Shown here piece by piece: positions 47,281 to 58,969 of a DNA stretch of 64,000 nt (its first letter is position 1; every line of letters begins with the position of its first letter). A program made the position numbers and the translations under genes. Origin of the DNA: Patellifolia procumbens. Its lineage: Eukaryota; Streptophyta; Magnoliopsida; Caryophyllales; Amaranthaceae. Below the pieces are notes generated by a model. The model was given only the letters and a program-made list of their open reading frames with translations, made no database searches and was not told the DNA's origin. Where the stretch lies: NCBI GenBank assembly GCA_947645195.1, contig CANSGD010000869.1, forward strand, positions 62,001-126,000, in the 5' to 3' direction.

Positions 47281-47654
47281 AAATTTATATTAATAGCTAA
47301 ATGAGGGGAACTAACATCACTTGCCTAAGTACTTTATTGTAATTAGTTGGCCAACAATGAATATATGTAGGGGCAAAATGTTACTTCACTACTTCACTTA
47401 TTCTATGGTGCATTACTTTCTTCTCTTTTTGTTGCCAATTATCAGTCAGGTAATAATCTTATAGGAAAAAAGGACCACATGTAATTAACGTGTACTATAT
47501 GTGCAGGTTATATTTAAGGTTTTGTGTGACCATTTGTCAATATGGAGCTCCTTCCATTATGCAAAGTCTACTTATTTATCAGTAAAATAGGTTATGTTGA
47601 ACAAAGTAACAATCATTTCAGTAATGCCTTAAAAATCACTAGCCTTTATGAAAA

Positions 47655-47745
47655 GTTAGGACTTAAAACCATCCGGACCCGATGCCTTCAAGAGATACAT
47701 TGAGAAGAGAGCCTCTTTGATTTCATCCCTGATTGCCTTAAAATG
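47655..47745 (-). pseudogene. LINE RT fragment, opposite strand
   Basis: The minus-strand translation reads DEIKEALFSMYLLKASGPDG followed by FK, the standard plant LINE motif just before the RT palm. Nothing of this element continues on either side, and LINE 2 begins on the opposite strand about 25-100 bp away. Confidence 0.75.
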
Positions 47746-47771
47746 CCACATTTATAGGACCATGGGGATAA

Positions 47772-48480
47772 ATGACCAGATTACTACAAACTTTTAAAGT
47801 GGTAAAGAGATTCGTGCAATACTTTATTATGTGCTCTTTTAATTTATCAGGACAATTGCAATTACCAATTCAATTTGAAGTTTGTATTGATTTATGCTTC
47901 CGTTTCACTATGACTTTGGAAGATTGGAGGTTCAATTGCCACTCTACCCGATGTGAAGCTAACCAAAACAGATTTTCTTCTCCCGACGGAAAACGGGCTC
48001 GAACTAGTCCCATTCTCCCTCATCAAATCAGCCATTCTCCATCCCAGGAAAGCAGACAACAATCTTGCAAATCTTTTAATGTAAGTCAAAGGGTCAGAAC
48101 TGGTTCAACCAGCCCATCTCCCTCAACTAAGTGATGCGTGTCATCTCCCCACAATTCCATGGCTATTTCCGAAGTGGATACTATAGAAAAAGAGGTCGAA
48201 GTCGAACACGAAGAAAAGCTAGTTCTGGACAGATTAGGAATTTGGCTCGACCCCGCCCCATTTCTTCCCCACTGGAGATCGGTTGTTCTACCCATATTCA
48301 CAGCAGTCCATATTCATGCAGCGAGCAATTATTGTGCAGTGATGCAAGTGGACATTCTTCCGGCTCTCAAGCAACTAACTTTCTAACTGAATTGGGAAGA
48401 GGGAAGAGAGTTAAAAAGCCCAAATCTCATGAAGAGGGATGTCAGCCCGGGATGGCTAACGTGGTACTCGGCAAAAAAAT
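47772..48480 (+). pseudogene. LINE 2 ORF1 relic
   Basis: A frame at 47772-48134 (with CHSTRCEANQNRFSSPDGKR and a serine-rich tail) overlaps one starting at 48131. These occupy the gag-like ORF1 position ahead of the endonuclease. The usual knuckle is not visible. It is a positional assignment, with the frames broken. Confidence 0.45.
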
Positions 48481-51400
48481 CATAAGCCTGTTGGGGGACG
48501 AAGATCAGGAGGTGCTCAACAACCTCAGGAAAAAAACATATCTTCCTGATAAAATGTGCGTGCTGTTTTGGAATGCAAGAGGCATAAGTAGGCCAACCTT
48601 TAAGCCTAACTTACACCATCTCTTAGCCAATCATCATCTAGACATTATGGTGTTAGTGAAGACCCACGTCAGCCGCACTGACACTGAAACCATCATCCAG
48701 TCCCTACCTTTCGACTCTTGGCATTTAGTTGACCCGATCGGTTTTACGGGCAGAATTCTCATTATGGAATTCAAACAGGTTATTTTCTCTCCCATAAATG
48801 AGAACTCCCAGGGTATCCATGGCTTAGTGGAGGTAAATTCTAATAAAGCCTTTTTCATTTCAACTATTTATGTTAATCCCAGTTTAATGTGCGTAGAGCC
48901 CTTTGGGCTAATTTGTGTGATGTTGCAAATGCTATTAATCTGTCATGGCTTGTAATAAGTGACTGTAATGAAATCCTGGACCCTTGTGACAAATTAGGGG
49001 GACGCCCTATCCAACGTCATAGAGCGGACCTCTTTGTGGAGACTGTGAATTTATGTTGTTTGATTGACATTGGGTAATCTGGGAATAGATATACGTGGTC
49101 TAGTAAAAGAAATGTTAATCCCATATTTGAGAGGTTGGACCGAGGGTGGGGCAATAATGAATGGTTGACAATCTTTCCCAACGCTAATCTTTGTAACCTT
49201 CCTCGTATCTCTTCCGATCAATCTTACTTAATCTCAGCCATAAGCAATCCTATTCTGGTACCAAACCCTTTAGGTTCGAACCTATGTGGATACTTCACCA
49301 CTCCTTCAATGATGTCGATTTTGAGTCTTGCAATAAAACTGATAACAATGTGCAAAGTAAATTGAGCGTCATGCAAGCTGACCTTCTAGAGTGGAATCAA
49401 CATGTCTTTGGAAATGTTTACGACCGTAAGAGACGAGTCAAAGCTAGGTTGAAAGGTGTTCAAACTTTTCTGTAATTGAACCATACCTCTGTTTTTCACC
49501 TAGACCTTGAGTAGTAGCTCTAGTTGGAGTTGATGGGAATCTTAGAACAAGAGGAGGTTTTGTGGTTAACTAAGTATAAATAAGATTGGACTTAATTTGG
49601 GAATTTGAACACTAGTTTTTTCCATAAAAGCATAATGTTGAGTAGAAGAGATAATAAAATTCTTTGTCTTAACAGTGATGTGGGGGAGGTTTTAACAGGT
49701 GAGGAAAACTTGAGTAAGCATATAAGATCCTTCTTCACAAGTTTGTATACCTCGAACCAAAGTTCTTGCTCTAGGCCCAACATTCTTCCCTCCAACCATA
49801 GGTTGAACCCGACTTTGTGTGACCCTCCCTCTAATGAGGAAATAAGAAAGATCCTCTGTTGTATGAAACCATTAAAGGCGCGAGGCCCTGATGGATTTCA
49901 TCCAATTTTTTCCAACGTTGTTGGCCCATTATATGGTCTTGGTTTTTAGAAGGGACCATTCCCCCCCCCAACTTGGATCATGCTATCATTTGTCTCATTC
50001 CTAAGCAAAACAACCCATAAACTATTAAACACTTTAGATCTATAAGCCTTTGTAACACCCTTTACAAGCTCCTCACAAAAATCATTTTTCATCGGCTTAA
50101 ACCCCTCATGCCCCATTTGGTTTCCCCGAACCAAAGTGGTTTCATTGAAGGGCGTGGCCCAGATTTGAACATTGTGGTTGCTAATGAGGTCTTACACTCC
50201 ATGCATAAGAAGAAAGGGAAATTGCCTCATTTGAACATTATGGTTTGCTCTTAAAATTGATTTAGAAAAGGCTTATGACCGTCTCGAGTGGAGTTTCATA
50301 AGGAATTGCCTCATTTATCATGACTTCGTTGACCACCTAATTAACCTCATTATGAATTGTGTCCAATGCAACATCCTCGATCTTGTTTAATGGACGAAAG
50401 TGGGATACCTTTGAACACTCTAGGGGATTATGTCAAGGGGATCCCATGTCTCCGTACTTGTTTAACCTTTGTCTTGAGACCCTCACCCATCTCATTAATA
50501 ATGCGTGCCAAGTTAAGGAATGGACTCCCTTTTGGGTAGGTAGAAGTCGGGTTCCCATTTCTCACTTACTTTTTGCGGATGACCTTCTTTTTTGGGAGGG
50601 TAGATGAAAATACTGCCTTTATGGTGAGAGATACTTTGAAAACCTTTTGTGATATGTCGGGACCAAAAAATCAATGAACTCAAAAGTCGCCTCACTTTCT
50701 CCCCTAACACGTGTGCTATGGATAGAAAACTCTTCCAACATACTCTTAATATCCTTGAAAATGAAAGTCTAGGTCTTTACCTAGGGATGCCTCTTTCCCA
50801 TAAGAAAACTTTAAGAAATGACGTCAACTTTATTGTTACTAAGGTTAAAAGGAAACTAGCGTCATGGAAAACAAATTTTCTTTCCAAAGCGGCGACTTTG
50901 TCTTATCAATTCCACCCTAAATACCATCCCTAACTATTATATGCAAGCTCATGCCCTTCCCAAGTCGATCCTTAATGAGCTTGACATGACTTGCAACGAC
51001 TTTCTTTGGGGTAAAAAAGACAACAAAAATGGGATGCACCTTCTCTCTAAGGAAAAACTTTTATCCCTATAGATATAGGAGACTTAGAAATTCGTAGCCA
51101 CCACCACCTTAATGTAGCCCATTTGGCCAAATTGGGTTGGAAGCTTTGTCATGGTAGATATAATCTTGCCTAAAAATGTGTTTTCTCCAAATATGTAAAT
51201 AAAAACAATGTCATTAGTTTCAAAAAAGGTTCTTGTATGCCTCGCTAAGGGGTAGGATGTTATTGCTAGAAATAGTCCACTCTAGACTATTACTTCTATG
51301 ATGGCATTTGGGATTTCTCCCAACTCTCCTTTGTTATTCTTTCTAATATTCGAGACCAAATCGACTCTTTAGATTTTGCTCACTCGTTCCCGGAAGATAA

Positions 51401-52550
51401 TCCTGTTTCCACCCGTCTTGATGACAATAAATTCTCTTTGACCAAGGCTTTCCGAGCTTGCCTCCCTAAGCCCGACCCTTCGCTTAATCTCAAATGGATT
51501 TGGAAAATCAAAGCTCCTCCAAAAATTAAATTGTTCCTTTGGCTTTCCTGGTGGGATAGACTCCCTTGTAAACAAAATCTCTTTTCCAAACACATCATCA
51601 ATGATCCCTTGTGCCCTTATTGCCTGACTCAGCCGGAGTCCACAAACAACGTCTTGCACGAGTGTTCATACTCAGCATAGGTGTGGCAGGCAGCCCCCAT
51701 CCCCCCTACTTTTTCTCAGGAGATTTAAAGTGTTGGTTAGCCAACAACATCTCTTCAAACCTCTCAATTGGAAATCTTCTTGGAGCCTTTTCTTCCCTTT
51801 CATGTGCTATGAAGTCTGGTTAACTAGAAACAATTTGGTCTTTAATCAAACACAAAATCCCGACCTTCACCTTTGTCTTCACAAAAGTTGTCAATCTTGC
51901 GCGGGAATTTGATGCCTTCAATCATGTTGCCTCGGCTACGTTACCGTCTAACATCTTGGCTTATGGGATTAACTTTGACCTGTATGATGTTGTTGTATAT
52001 ACGTATGCCTCTTTTTTTCATACAGGAACTCCCGCGCACATCGCAAATGTGATCAGAGATTCCAATGGTGTATGGATATAACAGGTTTCCAGAGAAGAAC
52101 CTACTCCATTGGCGCCCTTCATGTAGAGCTTATTAGCATCCACTATAGTTTACAGTTAGCGAAAAACATTAATGCTAACCGCCTTGTTGTGCGCTCAGCT
52201 TCACAAAAAGTTATTGATATGCTTCTTCGTGACTCTCTTATCAAAGATATACATGCTAATACCATTGTCATGTGTAGGGAGTTTAAGCGCTGTTTCAGAA
52301 AAGTGGATTTTAAATGGGTCAGACGTGAAGATAACAAGCTAGCAGACCTTTAGGCAAAGAAGAAGAACATTTGTGATCTTAGTGTCAACGAGTCTATATT
52401 ACTTTCCCTTATCCCTAGATCTTGTTTGAACATGTATCTTGCGGATTGTAATAGGATTTTTAATCACTCGAACGCTCATGCTAATTAAGCGGTTTGTAAT
52501 GGGCGTTTGCCTAACCTTTAAGTAATTTAATGCTTCCGTATTCACCAAAA
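48481..52550 (+). pseudogene. LINE 2 ORF2: endonuclease-RT-RNase H (broken)
   Basis: The endonuclease starts near MCVLFWNARGISRPTFKPNL and continues with WLVISDCNEILDPCDKLGGR, a stop, then RYTWSSKRN and FERLDRGWGN. The RT has MKPLKARGPDGFHPIF, HFRSISLCNTLYKLLTKIIF and SPNQSGFIEGRGPDLNIVV. After breaks it has LCQGDPMSPYLFNLCLETL and the catalytic LLFADDLLFWEG (about 50566-50601). A knuckle CPYCLTQPESTNNVLHECSY is at 51613-51672, and an RNase H tail (VELISIHYSL..., FKWVRREDNKLADL) ends near 52353. Many stops and shifts are present. A short A run at 52544-52550 may mark the 3' end. I found no convincing target duplication, so the 5' limit is unknown. Confidence 0.85.
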
Positions 52551-53250
52551 AACATAATGTTGAAAATAATGAAACGACTAACTCTTTGATTTAGCTATGA
52601 TCACTAGGATCCAATTTGCTACAAATGCTTTTCGTGCTTCTTTCTCGTATTATTAGTAGAAAACCATGGAATGAAATATTGAGTTTCTTCTGTATCTTAT
52701 TTCTCTAGCATAAATTCGTATTTATTTTTTGACTTATTGTGCTCATTGCTCACATTGTTGAACTTCTTTTTTCAGGACAACAGAAAAACAGCCCCTTCAT
52801 GCAACACGTACATAGAGAATTGGGATGATATATGCGCTCTATTTGGTACATGAAAATAGAGTTGTTCGGATGGTTCATAGCCACATAATTATGAGAAAGT
52901 AGCATCCGTGAAATGTGAAGGAATATGGCTTTGACAATTTCAGTAATTATTAAATAAAAATAGATATATGATTATAGAGAGTATAAGTTAATTATTTTAG
53001 TTATTGTATTTACTTGGTGAATAAATATCGATTAATAGGAAAATATGATTGAGGCTACAACTAGAATGATTATTCATATGATGTCACACATTAAAAGAAA
53101 ATTAAAAGTCTAAGTTGGGCCTATAGTGGATAGGCCAATTATTAGGATTAGGAATCCTTAAGTTAACCTAATCCAAGGAGAAGTAGGGTTTCCTACTTCA
53201 AGACGGATTAGAAGAGATTATTGTTTTCTAATATGTAGATATATCTATAA
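52551..53250. other. Upstream flank of a possible transcription unit
   Basis: AT-rich DNA without recognisable genes, before the TATA box at 53255. Confidence 0.35.
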
Positions 53251-53254
53251 CCCT

Positions 53255-53262
53255 TATAAAAG
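53255..53262 (+). promoter_or_regulatory. TATA box candidate
   Basis: TATAAAAG lies within CCCTTATAAAAGGGAG. It is followed 15-60 bp later by two hairpin-prone ACTGTT(C/T)AAATGAACAGT motifs, then by pyrimidine-rich sequence typical of a plant 5' UTR. Confidence 0.45.
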
Positions 53263-53275
53263 GGAGTAACATTTT

Positions 53276-53338
53276 ACTGTTCAAATGAACAGTGAAATGA
53301 GTCTTAAAGAGCTGAAATTCACTGTTTAAATGAACAGT
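53276..53338. repeat. Paired palindromes ACTGTT(C/T)A..TGAACAGT
   Basis: A perfect 8-bp-arm palindrome with an AA centre lies at 53276-53293. A second copy with one change lies at 53321-53338. They lie just downstream of the TATA candidate, so they would be in the 5' end of a transcript. Confidence 0.8.
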
Positions 53339-56300
53339 GCAAAGGCAACTTGTTTTTACCTTTCAGCGTTTCTCCTTTCTGTTCCATAAGCGTTTTCCAG
53401 CTGTTTCACCTCTCTATTCCATCAGAGCAAAAGGACTGGAATGGAATTGAAAAGGGCGAAAAGACGTCTCTTCCACTCTGATCTCTCTCTATCTCTCTTC
53501 AGTCATCCTTCTGAGTTCTGAGTTCTGAGTTATGTCCTCTTTCTTCGTTATGTCTCTTCATTATTTGTCGTCTCTCTTCTCCTCCTATCTTTTTTTAGCA
53601 CTCATCTATTGTGAGATTCTTTGTGAATTCATGGTTGATCTATCTTCTTCTCCAATTACATTTCTATCACTTGGTTACAGTTATAAAGTTATAATCTTTG
53701 ATATACCCTATATAATTTCTTCAAACTCTGCTTTTTTGCTGCAGTTGGAGAATCATTTAAACAAACTTTCAGGTCAGTTCAACTATTTCTAATATGCTCT
53801 GATTTATTTTGTTATTCTTAGGTTTTTCTGATCTGATATTCATCCTTGTAAAATTTTTATTATGATCCTGTGATTTGGTGCTGATAATTATGGCTTGCTT
53901 GGTTCAAGGGGTCCGATGAATTTGGTCAACAATTCACCAGTATTGGGTGGGTTTTAATTGCAAAAATATGAAAAATCAGGTTGTGAAGGAACAAGGTTTC
54001 TTCTTATCGGATCTGAATTTTTGTGATTTCTCCAAAAAAGAAAAAAGATTCCAGGTTTTGGATTCATTTTGTAAGAACTTTTTTTTAAGGGGGGTTCTCA
54101 AATGTGCAATGGAGGCTTGTTTACATTTCCTGTCCTCTTTGTTCGTTTTGTCTCGTCGTCTGCCTTCTCTATCTTTTTCCTAACTCTCTCTTGAAATGTA
54201 GTTCGTTGTAACTCTTACTGCCATTTTTGCTGCACAACAACCCTCAACCTTGAGGTTTAACTCTAATTTGCCAACATTTCTATGTAGATCAATTGAAAAT
54301 TCTCTAGAGGTGTGGTAGTTGATTATCGATTCTGTTTTCTATGTCGATTTAATTTTAAAATTTATGGTGGCTAATCTGGCTATATATCTTTTTTCCCTTG
54401 TCTTTTTGAAGCTTGCATGTTCTTAGATTTAGTTGTTTTAAAATTTTCTTTTTTTAAATAAATTTGTCTGAAATTGTATAATTCCATTTCCTTTTAATTT
54501 TGTTGTATTGTGTTAGCTTACTCCCATCTCTTGTCATATTACAGATCTACAAGAACATATTATCTGTTTCGATCCCATTTGGACCTCTTTGAGGCCTGAA
54601 AGGTATGCGAATTTTTCTTTTTTTGGATTTGTCCTTATATTTAATCATATATTTTTCTTGGAATTGAATTTGTTGTGTTGAATTTAGTGTGATTCTCCTA
54701 GAGAAATTCGCTTTTACATTCCTATTTTTGGTTTTGCAATTTGGCTTTGGACTTTGCTTAGAAATTTATCACATTAACCTGGAAATGCAACATTACATTT
54801 CAGTATTTCACCCCATTTCCATCATCTGCTTCTCTCATAGAAATCTTTCCTGCTATTGACACCCTGTCATTATCGACATTGTCATCATAACTCATTAACA
54901 ACGTCAATTTTTTCTTTTGCCACCTTCAAGTGTATGAAACTTGAGGAGGAGAGAAACTATGATGAATACAACTACTACGTTATTTAAGCAGAATATTGAT
55001 TCGTAAAACAAACCGTCACCACCTTCTCCGCTGGTTAAAAAACTAGTTCAATTAGACAAGTGTGACCACCTCTTCATCTCCATTCACCAAAACCAAAGAT
55101 GGAATCAAAGCGTTTTTCTTCTTATTAGTTGCGTGCACGCATTCAAAAGACCAATCTATTACCTTGTTCTAATTTTGAACTTGTTAGACAAATAAATTAG
55201 CAACGATTCGTTAGGCACATTTTTAGGAAGACATATCTGGAGATATCTTTTCTGTTGTTTAAGGTAACTTGCCTTAAGTCAAGTATATGGGTTGTATTTT
55301 TTAAATGAGTCAACTTGAAAGGCTTGTATAATGGCACTGAACTTGAAATACAAACGCAGCAAACCAAGCTGTTGAACAAATCTTTCGGATGATTATATGT
55401 GTCAATGAATTTGGAGACTTAATCAAACCAAACGCATTACCTATTTTTCCCATGGGTTAGTACACAAGAGTCTGAGAAAGTCTATTTGATGCTTGTTAGA
55501 AGGAAAAATGAAAAACGAGAATCGAATGTAAGACCTGTATGAATATATATGTAATAACTTTTCCTATGATGTTCATGAATCATGATTACTCCATGCTGTA
55601 AATTGTATTAATTTCTTGCAACTTATATTTGGCGTAGAATTCTTAGATAATGCACCATTTTCTTATAAGAGAATTGAATGCAGTTAATAATAAGCACGTA
55701 TTTTACTCATTTCTTAAGTTCCACAAGAAAATTTACAGGATTGATAATTTCTTTTGCCAGTAGTTTATTCATGAAAACATGTTTAGAGGATAGCTCAGTT
55801 GAAACACCAGACTAAAGAATGATGTACATGGACATTTGCTAACAAGGTGGGGCCCTTAAATGGGGCTTCCTTCTTGGGAGCTTTGGATCAGCCACAATTA
55901 TGAGAAACTCAATACCATAGTAGTGGGCGTGTAGTAACATTAAGCTAACAAGGTATACTTCTACTTTTCTCATCCAATTCCTTGTTTAATTTATGTTGCG
56001 AGCATTTATAAACTAGGTATTTCATCTGGTGGCTTGTAATTCCTTTTTCTCGTGTGTTAATACTTATTACTTTAGATTTGTAAACTTCTCTCTCCACAAA
56101 GCTCTAAGACATATGGTATACTCAATACTAATACTAACAAGGTATACTCAATACTAATATGGTTCTTAGGTAATTTTCCTTCTCCTATTCAACTATTCAT
56201 GTAACATATACAACTCGTCAGTGGTTGGGCTCATATCTCGTTGCTTTTTCAATTGTTCGCTTCTCAAGCTTTTGCCTTTTAAAAAAAATATTTGCTTCAT

Positions 56301-57530
56301 GAATTGTTGAGTTGTACGAATAGTGCAAGCCTGCAAGGGAAAGGAAATTATGTTATAGCTGTTTTTTTTCTCCTAAACTTCCTGTTATTTCATGATTAAT
56401 TCTTTGTATAGCGAAAATAATCCATTTGCATTACTGCTGCTAAATTGTCCCCCTAAAGTCCACATTGGGTGGGAGATTATTAGCTGGACAACATTATTTT
56501 TCATTGGAGATGTAAGGAGAAAATAATATAGTTTAACTGTAATGTGCATCTCTTTTTCTGTGCTTAAATATTAATTGATGTTCATGCCTAATGTAATTGA
56601 ATATGTAACTGAGCGTGATTATTGTGGGAAATTGATCTCGCTTGAGTATTGTAGAAGTGGGGTGTCTTAGTTTTGGTAATATTGAAGTGTGGTAGCCATT
56701 TGCAATGATAAGTTTGAAATGAAAGAAGAACGACATTGGAAGAGGTGTTATTAAATAATTAGGAGATGGCGGTGAAGAAAACTAATAAAGTAACAAGTAG
56801 GGATCAGATTTGAATAGATACAAATATGATAACTAATGGAGCCATTGGAAGATCATTGGAGCCATTAGAAGATCTTATTTGTATTATTGAAGCCCTGATT
56901 CAATGGATTGTGTGCTTTCATCTTACCACAACTAACAATCTAATTTAACGATGGGCATTCCAAAGCCGTGTTTTTCATATCTTTAACTATGGCTCTCTTC
57001 GTCATTTTTCAGTGCATTTCGCCAAATGCTTCTGTTTTATATGATACCTCATATTTTTGCCGCATATAATTGGTTGGTGTTTTTAGCAAGCTTTTTGCAT
57101 ATTGATTTCAGATAACTTGTTTTTTCCTCAGGTTACCTTAAATCAATTTATTTTATACCTCACAAACCTTCAGGAAAAGGAAGTTGATGATCAACCCAGT
57201 GATGATTGAATCTAAGCTACATGAGTTTCCTATTAATCCGAGGAGGTAGCTGATTTCATGATGTGCTTTAATTGAGGATTGTGTTAAAGGCAGCAAGGTT
57301 ATCGAGCTTGTAGCTATCTGATTGAGAGAGCTATAACCAGTTTTTGATTATTATTTTTAGACTATATAAACTTTTATTTGTGGTAGTACTGCTACTTTGT
57401 AGTTTAGGTATCTTTTTCTTGAGGGGTCTTAGACTCGTAGTTTAGGTTTTTTGTGTTTACTCTGATTGTTTAGAATATGTTTGATTTAATCTGATTTTAG
57501 TTTCACATCCATTTGGTCTATCATAACTAA
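53290..57530 (+). other. Possible spliced transcription unit of unknown function
   Basis: Signs of transcribed sequence are a TATA box, a pyrimidine-rich leader, and splice-like sites at GCTGCAG|TTGGAG (53740s) with CTTTCAG|GTCAGT (53770), ATTACAG|ATCTAC with CTGAAAG|GTATGC (about 54542-54603), and CCTTCAG|GAAAAGG (about 57172). The last block would end a frame as EKEVDDQPSDD and a stop at about 57208. The intervening parts are T-rich like plant introns. No block encodes a protein I recognise, and the frames at 53532-53792 and 53947-54183 are hydrophobic and unconvincing. It may be a gene relic, a non-coding transcript, or chance. Confidence 0.3.
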
Positions 57531-57934
57531 TAGTCCTTTTTTTTAAAAAAATCTTAGCACATGTCACATTGTTATCACTATCAGCATCTATGTCATATGT
57601 TGGTATGTCTTAATTACAACTTATACTTAGAACTGCAAACATTAGTTTATTTTGCATTTACGCATTTGTTGTTTCCTTATGGTTTTTTTAATGGGAATAC
57701 TACCCTAAGTTCCCCTCTCCTATATGGTGTAAATGCATGATTGAAACACAATTACAACAAGTCACTTTGTCAAAGTAGGAGTGGGCAACAAGAGACCGAC
57801 GTCATCAGCTGTGACCCTCACTTTGAAAGCAATGTAAAAGTCAAAAGAGCTCGTTGTTGTTAAAGTACCTTGTAATAGTTGTTTTATTTATGAATGACTC
57901 GATTATGTAAAGAAAAACACTATGCAATTATATA

Positions 57935-58150
57935 CTTCCCCCGTTTCTTTTTAATTCAATTGCCAAAAATGGAAATATCAAATCAGTTGCAACAAATGTT
58001 TTTTTTTCCTTTTTTGCAAGTCATTTCTTTCTATCTCTCTCTTTATCACATGCCTCTCTTTCTCTCTTCATCCCTTTCACACTCACACCAAAATTTTGCC
58101 TAGGAGTCGACCAAATTGAGTTCATTGCAATAAAAAAGAAACAGAGAAAG
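57935..58150. mobile_element. Stowaway-like MITE (216 bp)
   Basis: The left end is CTTCCCCCGTTTCTTTTTAA, and the complemented right end is CTTTCTCTGTTTCTTTTTTA. TA lies at 57933-57934 and 58151-58152. The interior has CTCTCTTT runs. Confidence 0.75.
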
Positions 58151-58729
58151 TATATTATTGTGAAATATCTAAAATATCATAAGGAAAAGCTTTTCATTAA
58201 GTAATATATCAGGGAGTCCATATATAAGAATATATGGTGAGACTTCTGGTGGCCAATAATCAACCCACCTTTGTTCAACATATAATTGCACTAATTATGT
58301 AAGGTGAAACGCAATCATGTTACTATCGTTACATACATGAGACCATAAATAGAATTAAAATTACAATTGTAAACCCTTCTTGTTAACAATTAGACAAGTA
58401 AAAGAGAACGTGGGGGAGATCAATAATACTTAGATTCAATAACCACATTGACAATCTTCTTGAAACTCACCACCTTTACAGCAAAGTAAAGCGTCTCCTT
58501 ACGCAATACTATCACTTTACATTATCCAATTTCTTCATAAATTAAAGTGACGTCTGACCCAATATGTTTCGTCGGACGAAGCCGCGAGAACACTGCCGCG
58601 CCGCTGCTCACCATCACCGTTTTCAAAACCACCGTTCACCTCCTCATCAACAACATCATCATCAATGGCAGCCAAACAAATCACAGACATTCTACCTTCC
58701 TACATCTCTCTCTACAAAAACTCCTCATC

Positions 58730-58775
58730 CCCAAACCCAAACCCAAACCCAAACCCAAACCCAAACCCAAACCCA
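58730..58775. repeat. CCCAAA microsatellite
   Basis: About seven to eight hexamers of CCCAAA sit at the inner edge of the DUF642 fragment. On the minus strand they read as GF dipeptide repeats. This is not the plant telomere unit (CCCTAAA). Confidence 0.9.
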
Positions 58776-58969
58776 GAAACGAGCTCGATCGCACGTTTGC
58801 CGAAGGGAATATAGAAGTGATCAGAATCGATGTACTTGACTGCCTTTAAAGATTCAATCATCCAACCAGGGAGTGGAGAATGGGCATCTTCGATGTTTGG
58901 TGGAATCAGTGTTCCCCATGATGTGTTGCGGATAATGTGAGGACCTTCTTCAAAGTTGCCATTCTTCAA
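58776..58969 (-). pseudogene. Captured DUF642 protein fragment
   Basis: The minus-strand frame starts MKNGNFEEGPHIIRNTSWGT, then IPPNIEDAHSPLPGWMIESL and KAVKYIDSDHFYIPFGKRA, ending IELVSG where the CCCAAA repeat takes over. This is the N-terminal part of the mature domain of plant DUF642 cell-wall proteins (BIIDXI-like). The rest of the domain is missing, with no signal peptide. The frame is open through the fragment, so the capture is recent or the piece is short by chance. Confidence 0.75.

Noticed and set aside
55789..55830. tRNA-like phrase GAGGATAGCTCAGTTGAAAC
   Set aside because: It resembles the D-arm start of a tRNA, but no anticodon stem, T-arm or acceptor pairing follows.
58547..58849. 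Plus-strand frames with KPKPKP or QTQTQT repeats
   Set aside because: They are shadows of the CCCAAA microsatellite and the minus-strand DUF642 fragment.
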